Below, one piece after another: positions 49,656 through 58,762 of a stretch of 64,000 nucleotides of DNA (the first letter of the stretch is position 1; each line of letters begins with the position of its first letter). A program made the position numbers and the translations under genes. Below the pieces are notes generated by a model. The model worked only from the letters and a program-made list of their open reading frames with translations, searched no databases and had not been told where the DNA came from. Source of the DNA: DATAEE01 sp963725145 (GTDB lineage: Bacteria > Acidobacteriota > Vicinamibacteria > Vicinamibacterales > 2-12-FULL-66-21). The stretch is taken from positions 308,226 to 372,225 of the forward strand of contig CAVRXL010000008.1 in NCBI GenBank assembly GCA_963725145.1, read 5' to 3'.

Positions 49656-49921
49656 GGGGAGACGCGGAGACGCAGAGACACAGAGAATGTCGTGATTTTC
49701 AGAGCTGTTGGGCGAACCGTCTGAGGGCCGTCACGCCGAGGCCGCGCTAAGCGCGGCTGCCTGGCTACGGCTCGGCGGGCCGGGCCGCTCGGCGTGACGG
49801 CCCCCAGACTGCGGCTCGCTAGAGCCGTCAAATCACGCCCTTCGACTCCCTATGCGTCTCTGTGTCTCTGTGCCTCCTCGTCCCCGCCTTTCTCTGCGTC
49901 CTCGGCGACCTCAGCGCCCTC
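49656..49921. repeat. Nested-palindrome element, copy 3 (different arms)
   Basis: The outer arms are inverted gagacgcagagaca-type (49656-49687) and gcgtctctgtgtctctgtg-type (from 49852) arrays. The core, 49719-49740 with 49788-49809, is a 22-nt stem with one mismatch containing gtcacgcc. Inside are gccgcgc-taa-gcgcggc (49741-49757) and ggctcggc/gccgggcc (49769-49786), the same two arm hairpins as in copies 1 and 2; the long central hairpin is replaced by a short spacer. The remaining gap (49615-50084) shows no gene; 49922-50084 must contain the mreB promoter. Confidence 0.8.
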
Positions 49922-50084
49922 CAAGAACCGTAATCCACTGCCGCGATCTGTGACGCGCGCCGCGAGTGATCCGGACCCCGGCCTGCTTACTTCTGCACAT
50001 TTTCCTCAGGATTTTCGGCGATCGTGTTGCGGCGTTGGCCGGAACCGTATATGCCATACCAGCCCACCCACACGGAGCCAGTTC

Positions 50085-51098
50085 ATGAATCTGTTTTCGG
50101 GTTTTGCCTCGGACGTCGCCGTCGACCTCGGGACCGCCAACACCTGCATCTTCACCCGGGGAGAGATCGTCCTCGACGAGCCGTCCATTGTCGCCTTCAA
50201 CACCCAGCGCGGCTGCGTTGAAGCGGTTGGGACCGAAGCGCGCGACATGCTCGGGCGGACCCCCCCCAACATCACCCCGATCCGGCCGATGAAGGGTGGG
50301 GTGATCGCCGACTTCGAGGCCGTCGAGAAGATGCTCGCGCACTTCATCAAGAAGGTGAATAAAGGCCGTGCCCTCGTGCGGCCGCGCCTCGTGATCGGCG
50401 TGCCGCCCGAAATCACCCCGGTGGAGCGCCGCGCGGTAAAGGAAGGCGCGGTCCGGCTCAAGGCGAGCGAGGTTCACCTGGTGGACGAACCGATGGCGGC
50501 GGCGATCGGCGCCGGTCTGCCCGTGACCGACCCCACCGGAAACATGGTCATCGACATCGGCGGCGGGACGACGGACATCGCGATCATCTCGATGGCGGGC
50601 GTGGTCTATGGCCGGTCGCTGCGGGTGGCGGGCGACGACCTCGACGCCGCCATCATTCAGTACATGAAGAAGAGGCACAACCTCCTGATCGGCGAGCGCA
50701 CGGCCGAGCAGATCAAGTTCGAGATCGGATCCGCCGCGCCGCTCGAGGCGCCGCTGAGCATGGACGTGAAGGGGCGCCACCTGTCGGAAGGCGTGCCGCG
50801 CACCGTGACGATCACCGACTCCGAAATCCGCGAGGCGCTGTGCGAGCCCGTCCGCGTCATCGTGAAAGCCGTTCGCGAGGCGCTCGAGCGCGTTCCGCCC
50901 GAGCTGTGCGGCGACATCTTCGACCGCGGCGTCGTGCTGACCGGAGGAGGCGCGCTCATCCGTAACCTCGATCGCCGTCTGCGGGATGAAACGGGGTTGC
51001 CCGTCCTGCTCGCGGAGAACCCGCTCGCAACCGTCGTGCTCGGCGCGGGCAAGCTGCTGACCGACCGCGCGCTGCTCAAGCGGGTGGCCGTCGAGTAG
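50085..51098 (+). CDS. mreB: Rod-shape-determining actin homologue
   Basis: 337 residues from the ATG at 50085, with GGAG upstream. Actin-fold motifs are present: SDVAVDLGTANTCIFTRG (phosphate 1), IDIGGGTTDIAIISMAG (phosphate 2), DEPMAAAIGAGLPV and VVLTGGGALIRNLDRRL (adenosine site). MreB polymerises under the membrane and guides cell-wall synthesis. mreC/mreD do not follow; the next gene is convergent and its coding end overlaps this one by 23 nt. The upstream open frame to 49794 reads through repeats and is not coding. Confidence 0.95.
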   Translation: MNLFSGFASDVAVDLGTANTCIFTRGEIVLDEPSIVAFNTQRGCVEAVGTEARDMLGRTPPNITPIRPMKGGVIADFEAVEKMLAHFIKKVNKGRALVRPRLVIGVPPEITPVERRAVKEGAVRLKASEVHLVDEPMAAAIGAGLPVTDPTGNMVIDIGGGTTDIAIISMAGVVYGRSLRVAGDDLDAAIIQYMKKRHNLLIGERTAEQIKFEIGSAAPLEAPLSMDVKGRHLSEGVPRTVTITDSEIREALCEPVRVIVKAVREALERVPPELCGDIFDRGVVLTGGGALIRNLDRRLRDETGLPVLLAENPLATVVLGAGKLLTDRALLKRVAVE

Positions 51099-54000
51099 CG
51101 GCGCGCTCGAGAGCCCGGACGATCTCCGGGTTCTTCATGAACCACGCCCAGACTTTCCCACTGCGCAGATTCTCGGCGCTGAGAAGGGTGATCCCGACGT
51201 CGATGCCGATCACGTCGGGATTGACCCAGCCCGTCGTCGGGTTGAACGCGTCCGTGAAACCGTAGCGCGCGTAGATGCGGTCGCCGAAGCGGCGGTGCAT
51301 CTCGCGGAGCGCCGGCAGCGTGATGTCAGGCGCGAACATCAGCGAGCCGCCGGGAGCGGCCGGGACGACCGTGCCGTCGATGGCCTCGTGACGCGGCGGC
51401 CCGCCCCAGGCGATATAACCCTTCGGTGCGTCCGACGCCGTGAGGCCCCACATGTTCGGGCCGTATCCTGAAAACTCCTTGCGCAGATCGAGAAAGAACT
51501 GACGCTGCGCCTGTGTCGCCACGATCGAGTTCGCGAACCAGTCGGGCTGCGGCGGGACGGGGTCGCGCCACTTCCGGAAATCGACCCACGCGTGCGAGTA
51601 CTGGTGCAGAAACAGCGGCGGCACGGTGTGGACGTAGGTGTAGCTGCCGTATGTAAACAGCGGCCGTCCCCAGGCTGCCCACGATGCCGCCGGCAGCGGA
51701 TGCGTCGGTGACCCCAACCCGAGGAAGTACAGGATCATCGCCTCGCTGAACTCCTGCCAGCGGTTCACGATGAACCCGCGCTCCGGATACCAACCGTGGG
51801 ACAGAAGGGTCGGGTGGCCGTTCAGCATCCACCGGAAGTCCATCCGCCTGTAAATCGTGTCTGCGTCTTTCACGATTTCGCCGTCGTCGGCAAAGCACTG
51901 CTTCACGGTCAAAACGCCGCCCATGAAGAGCGCCGTGTCGATCGACGAGACTTCGCTCTTCCAGAGGCGTTCGCCCGTGCGGATGTCGAGGAAGTGATGG
52001 AACCAGCCGTGGTTGTTGTACAGCCGGTCCGCGAAGGTTGACAGCGTGGCGCGCGCCCGCTGTCGCGCCTGCGCGGGCTGGCTCCACCCGCGATCCGCCG
52101 CGATGCAGAGGGCGGTCAGGCCGAAGCCGGTCGACGCGATGCTCCCGACCCAGCGCCGATCTTCCACGTGCGCGGATCCGTCGGTGCGCGCCCGATCGCG
52201 GACGATGCCGGTCTGCGGGTCGGCGTTCTCCCAGAAGAACTGGAACGACCGCCGGGACAGATCGTTCAGGAACCGGTCGTCTTCCTTGTTCAGCGTGTAG
52301 CGGACGGGCGCGGGCCGCGTCGGCACCGCGGCCGCGGGCGACGCTGGCTGGGCTGCGCCTATGCCGGCGCCGACCCCCACCGTAAACGTTCCTTCGAGGC
52401 CGCCGACGGAGCTGTTCGAGACGCGGAGCCGGAACTCCCCCGGCTCGACGATCCAGGTCATGTCGCGGCCGTGGAACCCCAGTTCTTCACGTCCGAGCCA
52501 GAACTCCACCTTCCGCCGCTCACCTGCGTTCAGCGTGATGCGCTGAAATCCCTTCAGCTCCTGCACAGGACGCGTCATGCTCGCGACGACATCCTGCACG
52601 TAGAGCTGAACGACTTCGTCCCCCGCACGCTCCCCGACGTTCGCGACGTCGACCGAGACTCTCAGTCGACTGGTGGCCGTGATCGCGGGAGCGCTCAGCT
52701 CGAGATTCGAGAGCGTGAATGTCGAGTAGCCGAGGCCATGGCCGAACGGAAAGAGCGGTGTCCAGGACACGTCCAGGTACTTCGACGTGTATTTGTTCTT
52801 CTCGTCTGGCGGCCGTCCGGTGCTCAGATGGTTGTAGTAGAGCGGGACCTGTCCGACGGTTCGAGGAAAAGTGACCGGCAGCTTTCCGCCGGGGTTGACC
52901 TTGCCGAAGAGGACGTCGGCGACGGCGTGGCCGGCTTCTGTGCCGGGGAACCAGGCTTCGAGGATCGCCGGCGCGGACTCGGCGAGCCTCGGGATCGCGA
53001 GCGGACGGCCGTTGAAGAGAACGACGGCGACCGGCCGTCCCGCGGCGAGGACCGCGTCGGCGAGCGCCTGCTGATGGCCCGGCAGCCCCAGATCCGCGCG
53101 CGACGCCGCTTCGCCGCTCATACCGGCCGACTCGCCGAGCGCCAGGATCACGGCATCGGCGTCTCGCGCGGCGGCCACGGCGTCGGAGAAATCCGGAGCG
53201 CGGGACCTCTCAGGTCCCGCGGGCCCAGGCGCATCGATCTCGACACCCTTCACATGAACAACGCGCGTCGAGGGCGAGACCGCCGCTTTGATGCCGGCGA
53301 GGAGCGACACGGCATCCTCCGACCTGCCGTCGCCGGTCCACGACCCCATCATTTCAGATGCCGCGTCGGCCAGCGGGCCGATGACGGCCAGCCGCGACAC
53401 TTGCGGCGACAACGGAAGCACCCGCCGGTCGTTCTTCAGCAGCACCATCGACCGCGCCGCGATCTCGCGCGCCGCTTTTCGGTGGTCTGGCGTGATCAGT
53501 GTTTTCCGCTCGAGCTCTGCGTCCGCATACGGGCGCTCGAACAACCCCGCGCGCAGCTTGATTCGCAGCACGCGGCGCAGGGCTTGATCGATGGCCGCAG
53601 GCGACAGGCGTCCCGATTTGACCAGCTCGGCGCCATGCGTGACGTAGGACCGGCTCACCATCTCGACGTCCACGCCCGCGGCGAGCGCCTGCCGCGCGGC
53701 GTCCGCCTCGTCTGCCGCGACGCGGTGCTTGATCAGTTCGGTGACGGAGGTGTAGTCGGAGACGACGATGCCGTCGAAGCGCCATTCGTCGCGCAAAACC
53801 GTCGTGAGCGTGAACGGATTTGCGGAGGCGGGCACGCCGTTGATGTCGTTGAACGCGCTCATCACGGTGCCGGCGCCCGCGTCCACGGCCGCCTTGAAGG
53901 GCGGGAAAAAGATGGTCCGGAGCGAGCGTTCGGACACATCGACCGTGTCGTAGTCGCGGCCCCCCTCCGCCGCGCCGTACGCGACCCAGTGCTTCGCGCA

Positions 54001-54603
54001 GGCGACGACCTTGTCGGGCCGGCTGTAGTCGGTCCCCTGGAAGCCGCGGACCCGCGCCGCGGCAAAGGCGGAGCCGAGAAACGGATCTTCGCCCGCGCCT
54101 TCCGCCACACGGCCCCAGCGCGCGTCGCGGGCGATGTCCACCATCGGCGCGAACGTCCACTGGACGCCCGCGGCCCTGGCCTCGGCCGCGGCGATCGCCG
54201 CCGACCGCTCGGCGTCCGCGGGGTTCCAGGTCGCGGCCTCGCCGAGCGGAATCGGGAAGATGGTGCGGTAGCCGTGGATCACGTCGAAGGCGAAGATCAG
54301 GGGAATTTTCAGCCGTGACTCTTCGACGGCCGCGCGCTGCAGGGCGTTGACGTTCGCGGCGCCCCGGACGTTCAGCGTCGAGCCGAGCAGGCCGCGCCGG
54401 GCCAGATCGAGATGCTCGGGCCGGTAGCCCCCCTCCGCGTGGCCGTCGAGCTGCTGGAGCTGCCCGAGCTTTTCCTCGAGCGTCATCTTTGCGAGCAGCT
54501 CTTCGACGCGCTCGTCGATATTCGGAGCGCGCTGGAGCGACAACGACAGCACGATCCACGGCAGGGTGAGGACCGCTGCTACTAACCGCTGATTACGCTG
54601 CAT
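51076..54603 (-). CDS. GH3 beta-glucosidase fused to a glycoamylase-like (GH144-type) domain
   Basis: 1175 residues with an N-terminal signal region (LVAAVLTLPWIVLSLSL). Residues of about 30-735 are a full GH3 enzyme: FAPMVDIARDARWGRVAEG, CAKHWVAYG, the nucleophile in GIVVSDYTS (Asp283), ALGESAGMSGE and a fibronectin-like tail. After a Pro/Ala linker, about 750-1175 is a glycoamylase-like domain (Pfam PF10091 type): RSFQFFWENADPQTGIVRDR, GFGLTALCIAADRGW, SEVSSIDTALFMGGVL and PERGFIVNRWQEFSEAMILYFLGLG. GH144 enzymes of that fold cut beta-1,2-glucan; fusing one to a beta-glucosidase would allow complete degradation. The substrate is inferred. Confidence 0.9.
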   Translation of the reverse strand: MQRNQRLVAAVLTLPWIVLSLSLQRAPNIDERVEELLAKMTLEEKLGQLQQLDGHAEGGYRPEHLDLARRGLLGSTLNVRGAANVNALQRAAVEESRLKIPLIFAFDVIHGYRTIFPIPLGEAATWNPADAERSAAIAAAEARAAGVQWTFAPMVDIARDARWGRVAEGAGEDPFLGSAFAAARVRGFQGTDYSRPDKVVACAKHWVAYGAAEGGRDYDTVDVSERSLRTIFFPPFKAAVDAGAGTVMSAFNDINGVPASANPFTLTTVLRDEWRFDGIVVSDYTSVTELIKHRVAADEADAARQALAAGVDVEMVSRSYVTHGAELVKSGRLSPAAIDQALRRVLRIKLRAGLFERPYADAELERKTLITPDHRKAAREIAARSMVLLKNDRRVLPLSPQVSRLAVIGPLADAASEMMGSWTGDGRSEDAVSLLAGIKAAVSPSTRVVHVKGVEIDAPGPAGPERSRAPDFSDAVAAARDADAVILALGESAGMSGEAASRADLGLPGHQQALADAVLAAGRPVAVVLFNGRPLAIPRLAESAPAILEAWFPGTEAGHAVADVLFGKVNPGGKLPVTFPRTVGQVPLYYNHLSTGRPPDEKNKYTSKYLDVSWTPLFPFGHGLGYSTFTLSNLELSAPAITATSRLRVSVDVANVGERAGDEVVQLYVQDVVASMTRPVQELKGFQRITLNAGERRKVEFWLGREELGFHGRDMTWIVEPGEFRLRVSNSSVGGLEGTFTVGVGAGIGAAQPASPAAAVPTRPAPVRYTLNKEDDRFLNDLSRRSFQFFWENADPQTGIVRDRARTDGSAHVEDRRWVGSIASTGFGLTALCIAADRGWSQPAQARQRARATLSTFADRLYNNHGWFHHFLDIRTGERLWKSEVSSIDTALFMGGVLTVKQCFADDGEIVKDADTIYRRMDFRWMLNGHPTLLSHGWYPERGFIVNRWQEFSEAMILYFLGLGSPTHPLPAASWAAWGRPLFTYGSYTYVHTVPPLFLHQYSHAWVDFRKWRDPVPPQPDWFANSIVATQAQRQFFLDLRKEFSGYGPNMWGLTASDAPKGYIAWGGPPRHEAIDGTVVPAAPGGSLMFAPDITLPALREMHRRFGDRIYARYGFTDAFNPTTGWVNPDVIGIDVGITLLSAENLRSGKVWAWFMKNPEIVRALERAATRRPPA

Positions 54604-54650
54604 GACCGTTTATAACCGTGGATGGCCGCGATACGCGTGGACGTTTTTAG

Positions 54651-54937
54651 GGGGGAGGTCAGGGAGGATCTGGGAGGATGACTTCACGGATCACGGGCCA
54701 CGGATTACACGGATTACACGGATGCCCCTTTTCGCAGGCAAATACGCGTCACGCGGACGCCGCGCGCAGCGCGGCGGCTGACGTGAATGTGCGACGGACG
54801 TGAGCCGCAGGACGCATCAGACCGCTCACGTCCGTCGCACATTCACATCAGCCCGGCCCGGCTTTGCCGGGCCGTCCGCGTGACGGCTCAGTCGTGACAA
54901 GCGCAGTCAACCTCCCTAAACCTCCCAAACCTCCTGC
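54651..54937. repeat. Nested-palindrome element, copy 2 (inverted relative to copy 1)
   Basis: The outer arms are ggaggtca-type (54651-54682) and the complementary cctccctaaa-type array (54906-54937). Inside: outer stem 54747-54759 with 54873-54885, hairpin cgccgcgc/gcgcggcg (54758-54776), central stem of 26 pairs in 27 (54778-54804 with 54825-54851) and hairpin ggcccggc/gccgggcc (54855-54873). The part left of the core has cacggattacacggattacacgg. The hairpin order is reversed relative to copy 1. From 54940 to 54985 follows a ctctgcgtcc array. The rest of the 54604-55146 gap holds a TonB-receptor remnant. Confidence 0.9.
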
Positions 54938-54988
54938 TAGATGTCTCTGCGTCCTCAGCCTCCTCTGCGTCCTCTGCGTTTAAAGCCC

Positions 54989-55105
54989 TTAAAACGCATA
55001 CGCAACCCGAACTGCAATCTCCTCCCCGGATCGATTAACCGCGACGGCCGCCCGAAGTTCTGGTTCGTCGCCGGCAGCGTCGGCTTGAACCACGGCACGC
55101 CGATG
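54989..55105 (-). pseudogene. C-terminal remnant of a TonB-dependent receptor
   Basis: The reverse strand reads HIGVPWFKPTLPATNQNFG then RLIDPGRRLQFGLR, and YAF-stop in the neighbouring frame after one missing base. This is the usual last 40 residues of an Oar-like receptor barrel. Nothing of the rest of such a gene is present; the upstream bases belong to the deiminase gene. It looks like debris left by a deletion, next to the nested-palindrome element. Confidence 0.5.
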
Positions 55106-55146
55106 TGGGTACGATGTCGAGCTGGTTTGTTCGAGGAATGCTGAAG

Positions 55147-56088
55147 CTAGCGGATGAGCACCGGGCAGGTCATGCAGTGCGCGCCACCTTTTCCCATGAA
55201 GAGCTCGTCGGACGGGAAGGTGTCGAGCGTCCAACCCGCGCGCGCCATCTCTGCCCCGATGCGGACCGCCGTGTGGAAGCCCACCGCGCGCTTCGACCGT
55301 TCGGTGACGACGACGTTCAGATGACCTTCGCGGCGCTCCTCATCCGTGATCGAAAGGCATCGGAACCCGCGCTCGTCGAGGAACTCCAGGAACATCACGT
55401 GCCGCGGATCGGCCTGTCCCCGTTCGTAGAGCCGGCAGGGGAACGTCGAGAGCGACTCCTCGTGGATGAGGCAGAGCCGCTCGTCGAGCACCATGAAGAT
55501 GCCGTCGATGTGGATGTGCCCGGCGGGGAGGGGCACCTCGAGAAAGTACTTCGCGCCGGCGCCGAACCCGGCCTCCCGCAGCGTCCGCAGGCCCTGAGGC
55601 GTGGCGCGGTCGCACAGCGAGGCCACCAGCGTATCGTCGCCAATCATCGTCACGCCGCCCCCCTCGAGGTAGCCGGGCGCTTCGATGGCCGCCAGGATGG
55701 GAATCCCCAGGCGCCGGAACGCCCGCGCCATCATCTCCTGATCCCCCTGCCGTCCTTTCTGCCACGGGCTCATCAGCACCGCGCCGGTCGCGAGGACGAC
55801 GGCGAGGTCGCGCGTGTAGGTCATGTTCGGCCGGCGTGCCATGTAGGACAGCGCATCCCGATCCGAGGACAGGACGTCGGCGACGAGCAGCGGCTCGACG
55901 CCGTGCGCGCGGAAGCGATCGAGCATCGCGTCGTAGTCGGCGACGAACCGCGCGCGATCCACCGATCGCGCGAAGTGGAACTCGTCGATCGTCTTCTCGG
56001 TCACGAAATCGAGCTCGGGTCCCGGGCGATGCATCAGCACGCGCGCGAGCGTGCCGTACGCGTTCGGAACGCCGTAGCCGTTTCTCAC
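55147..56088 (-). CDS. Arginine-deiminase/amidinotransferase-family enzyme
   Basis: 313 residues from a GTG overlapping the permease stop (GTGA). The guanidino-group-modifying fold is seen in PNMTYTRDLAVVL (Asp), IEAPGYLEGGGVTMIGDDTL, HIDGIFMVLDERLCLIH (His) and, at the C-terminus, GKGGAHCMTCPVL with the nucleophilic cysteine. Arginine deiminase or dimethylarginine dimethylaminohydrolase activity is most likely. It is co-transcribed with the amino-acid permease just upstream, suggesting uptake and breakdown of arginine or a methylated derivative. The much longer frame upstream is antisense-like readthrough of the permease gene. Confidence 0.85.
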   Translation of the reverse strand: MRNGYGVPNAYGTLARVLMHRPGPELDFVTEKTIDEFHFARSVDRARFVADYDAMLDRFRAHGVEPLLVADVLSSDRDALSYMARRPNMTYTRDLAVVLATGAVLMSPWQKGRQGDQEMMARAFRRLGIPILAAIEAPGYLEGGGVTMIGDDTLVASLCDRATPQGLRTLREAGFGAGAKYFLEVPLPAGHIHIDGIFMVLDERLCLIHEESLSTFPCRLYERGQADPRHVMFLEFLDERGFRCLSITDEERREGHLNVVVTERSKRAVGFHTAVRIGAEMARAGWTLDTFPSDELFMGKGGAHCMTCPVLIR

Positions 56089-57446
56089 CGGGGCCTCCGG
56101 AACATCAGCCAGTACGCGGGCGCCGCGGTCATCGTCAGGGCGACGCCCGTCAGCGTCTCGTACGGCCGGAACACGATTGCGCTGACCAGGAAGAAGCCTA
56201 TCACCGCGATGTAGACGAGCGGCAGGACAGGATATCCCGGGGCGCGGTAGCCCGGCTCCCCCGGACCGCTCCGACGCAGGCGGAACACCGCGGCGACGAG
56301 CAGGATGTTGTTCAGCTGCAGCGGCACCACGAAGAAGTTCACGATTCGCGAGAACGTTCCGAAGAAGACGAGCGCGACGGTTGCCGCGGCGGCCGACAGG
56401 AGCAGCGCGGCGGCGGGCACGGCGCTTCTCGGCGTGAGGACCGACAGCGCGCGAAAGATCGCCCGTGGCGCGCCGGTGGTCTCGTCCGCGTACTCGGCCG
56501 CGGCGGCGTAGTAGAGGCGCGGGAGCGTCATGATGAGCCCGCCCATCGCGCCGAAGATGGAGAGGATGATGAGCCCGTGGAGCAGCGATCCGCCCGTCGG
56601 CCCGAACAACGCGCGCGCGACGTCGGTCGCCACCGTCGTCGGGGCCGCGCGCATCGCGTCGAGCGGCATGACCCGAAGCAGCGCGACGTTGACGATCACG
56701 TACAGCAGCGTGACGCCGGCGACGCCGTAGCCGAGTCCGCGTGAGAGATGACGTCGGGGATCCTTCACCTCGCCCGAGAGGTAGGAGACGTCGATCCACC
56801 CGTCGTACGTGTAGAGCACGGCCCCGATCCCCAGCCCGACTACGCGGATGAAATCGCCGAGCGCGCGTGCGGGCCCGACACCGCCCGAAGCGCTCGACAG
56901 CCTCTGACTTCCTGCGTCTGTGAGCCACAAGCTGCCGGCCACGAGCGCCAGCAGTCCGGCAACCTTCGCCGTCGTCAAGGCAATCTGCGTGCGTCCGCCC
57001 CATCGCACGCCGAGCAGGTTGACCGCCACAAAAAACGCGATCGCGGCAGCGCCCCAGGCGGGCGCCGACCAGCGATCGAACGGAGGGCCGGTACGCGCGA
57101 CGAACTCGCCGAACGCGACCGCCACGCCGGCGATCGAGCCCGGGCCGGCCACCCAGACCTGCATCCAGATGGTCGCGAATGCCAGGAACGGTCCGAAGCT
57201 TTCGCGAATGATGTGGAACGGAGCACCGGCGCGCGGCCAGCGGCTGGCGAGCTCGGCGAGTGTGAGGGCGCCGCAGAGCGTGATGCCTCCGGCGAGCGCC
57301 CAGAGCAGGTACACGTGCCAGGGCGCGAGCGCGACCGCGGCCAGCTCGCCGGGCGTGAAGAAGATGCCCGACCCGAGCATGTCGCCCGCGACCACGCCGG
57401 CGACGGCCCACAGGCCGAGGTCACGACGGAGGTTCGTCGCTGTCAA
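56085..57446 (-). CDS. APC-family amino-acid permease
   Basis: 453 residues with about twelve membrane helices. The family opening GLWAVAGVVAGDMLGSGIFFTPGE carries the substrate-binding GSGIF motif of helix 1. RWPRAGAPFHIIRESFGPFLAF and VNLLGVRWGGRTQIALTTAK follow as in the APC superfamily. It imports amino acids by symport or exchange. Overlap with the deiminase gene suggests that arginine or a relative is the substrate. A small coiled-coil gene lies 8 nt upstream. Confidence 0.9.
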   Translation of the reverse strand: MTATNLRRDLGLWAVAGVVAGDMLGSGIFFTPGELAAVALAPWHVYLLWALAGGITLCGALTLAELASRWPRAGAPFHIIRESFGPFLAFATIWMQVWVAGPGSIAGVAVAFGEFVARTGPPFDRWSAPAWGAAAIAFFVAVNLLGVRWGGRTQIALTTAKVAGLLALVAGSLWLTDAGSQRLSSASGGVGPARALGDFIRVVGLGIGAVLYTYDGWIDVSYLSGEVKDPRRHLSRGLGYGVAGVTLLYVIVNVALLRVMPLDAMRAAPTTVATDVARALFGPTGGSLLHGLIILSIFGAMGGLIMTLPRLYYAAAAEYADETTGAPRAIFRALSVLTPRSAVPAAALLLSAAAATVALVFFGTFSRIVNFFVVPLQLNNILLVAAVFRLRRSGPGEPGYRAPGYPVLPLVYIAVIGFFLVSAIVFRPYETLTGVALTMTAAPAYWLMFRRPR

Positions 57447-57454
57447 CGGCGTCG

Positions 57455-57760
57455 CTAGGATTGCCCGGAGCGGATCTTTTCGAGCTTCGCGTCCCGCTGC
57501 GCGACCAGGCGGTCGCGATCGCGCCGGTACTCCTCCTCGAGCGCCGCCCGGGCTTCGGGATCCGGGATCTTTCGCAGCGCCGACTGGTGCAGCAGCTCCT
57601 GCTCCGCGAGCTTCGCCTCATAGAAGCGCCGGAGCTCTGCGATGGAGGCCTTTTGCTCATCGGTCAGGCGGCGCGGCTCGACGCCGGCGTCGGCGTCGAC
57701 TTTCTTCAGCCGTTCCATCGCGAGCTCGAACGATGACTTGAGAGGCTTCTCGTCGGTCAT
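57455..57760 (-). CDS. Small coiled-coil protein
   Basis: 101 residues from the ATG at 57760; the frame extends upstream into a heptamer array but without a better start. It is mostly charged helix (ASIAELRRFYEAKLAEQELL, RAALEEEYRRDRDRLVAQRD). No family recognised. It precedes the permease by 8 nt and is probably transcribed with it. Confidence 0.65.
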   Translation of the reverse strand: MTDEKPLKSSFELAMERLKKVDADAGVEPRRLTDEQKASIAELRRFYEAKLAEQELLHQSALRKIPDPEARAALEEEYRRDRDRLVAQRDAKLEKIRSGQS

Positions 57761-57772
57761 GTTTCTAGCAGT

Positions 57773-57833
57773 CTTGAGTCTTGAGTTCTGAGTCTTGAGT
57801 TCTGAGTTCAAAAACTCAGAACTCAGACCTCAC
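57773..57833. repeat. Inverted heptamer arrays (cttgagt / actcaga)
   Basis: The left arm has five 7-nt units (cttgagt, cttgagt, tctgagt, cttgagt, tctgagt) from 57773; the right arm has actcaga twice and a third partial copy, after an aaaa loop. The transcript would fold into a hairpin. It sits between the small coiled-coil gene and the GH16 gene. Confidence 0.85.
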
Positions 57834-57855
57834 AACTTGCCAGCGTAGCAGTCTC

Positions 57856-58701
<846 letters not shown>

Positions 58702-58762
58702 GGAAACAACCGGGAGGACAGTGACGGTACTCCCGGTTGTCGAGTCTAACGGAATGCCGAAT

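Noticed and set aside
50000..50084. Precise mreB promoter elements
   Set aside because: No convincing -35/-10 pair could be distinguished by eye in this high-GC sequence.
55147..57411. 754-residue minus-strand open frame
   Set aside because: The N-terminal 440 residues are an out-of-frame readthrough of the permease gene; the real deiminase starts at 56088.
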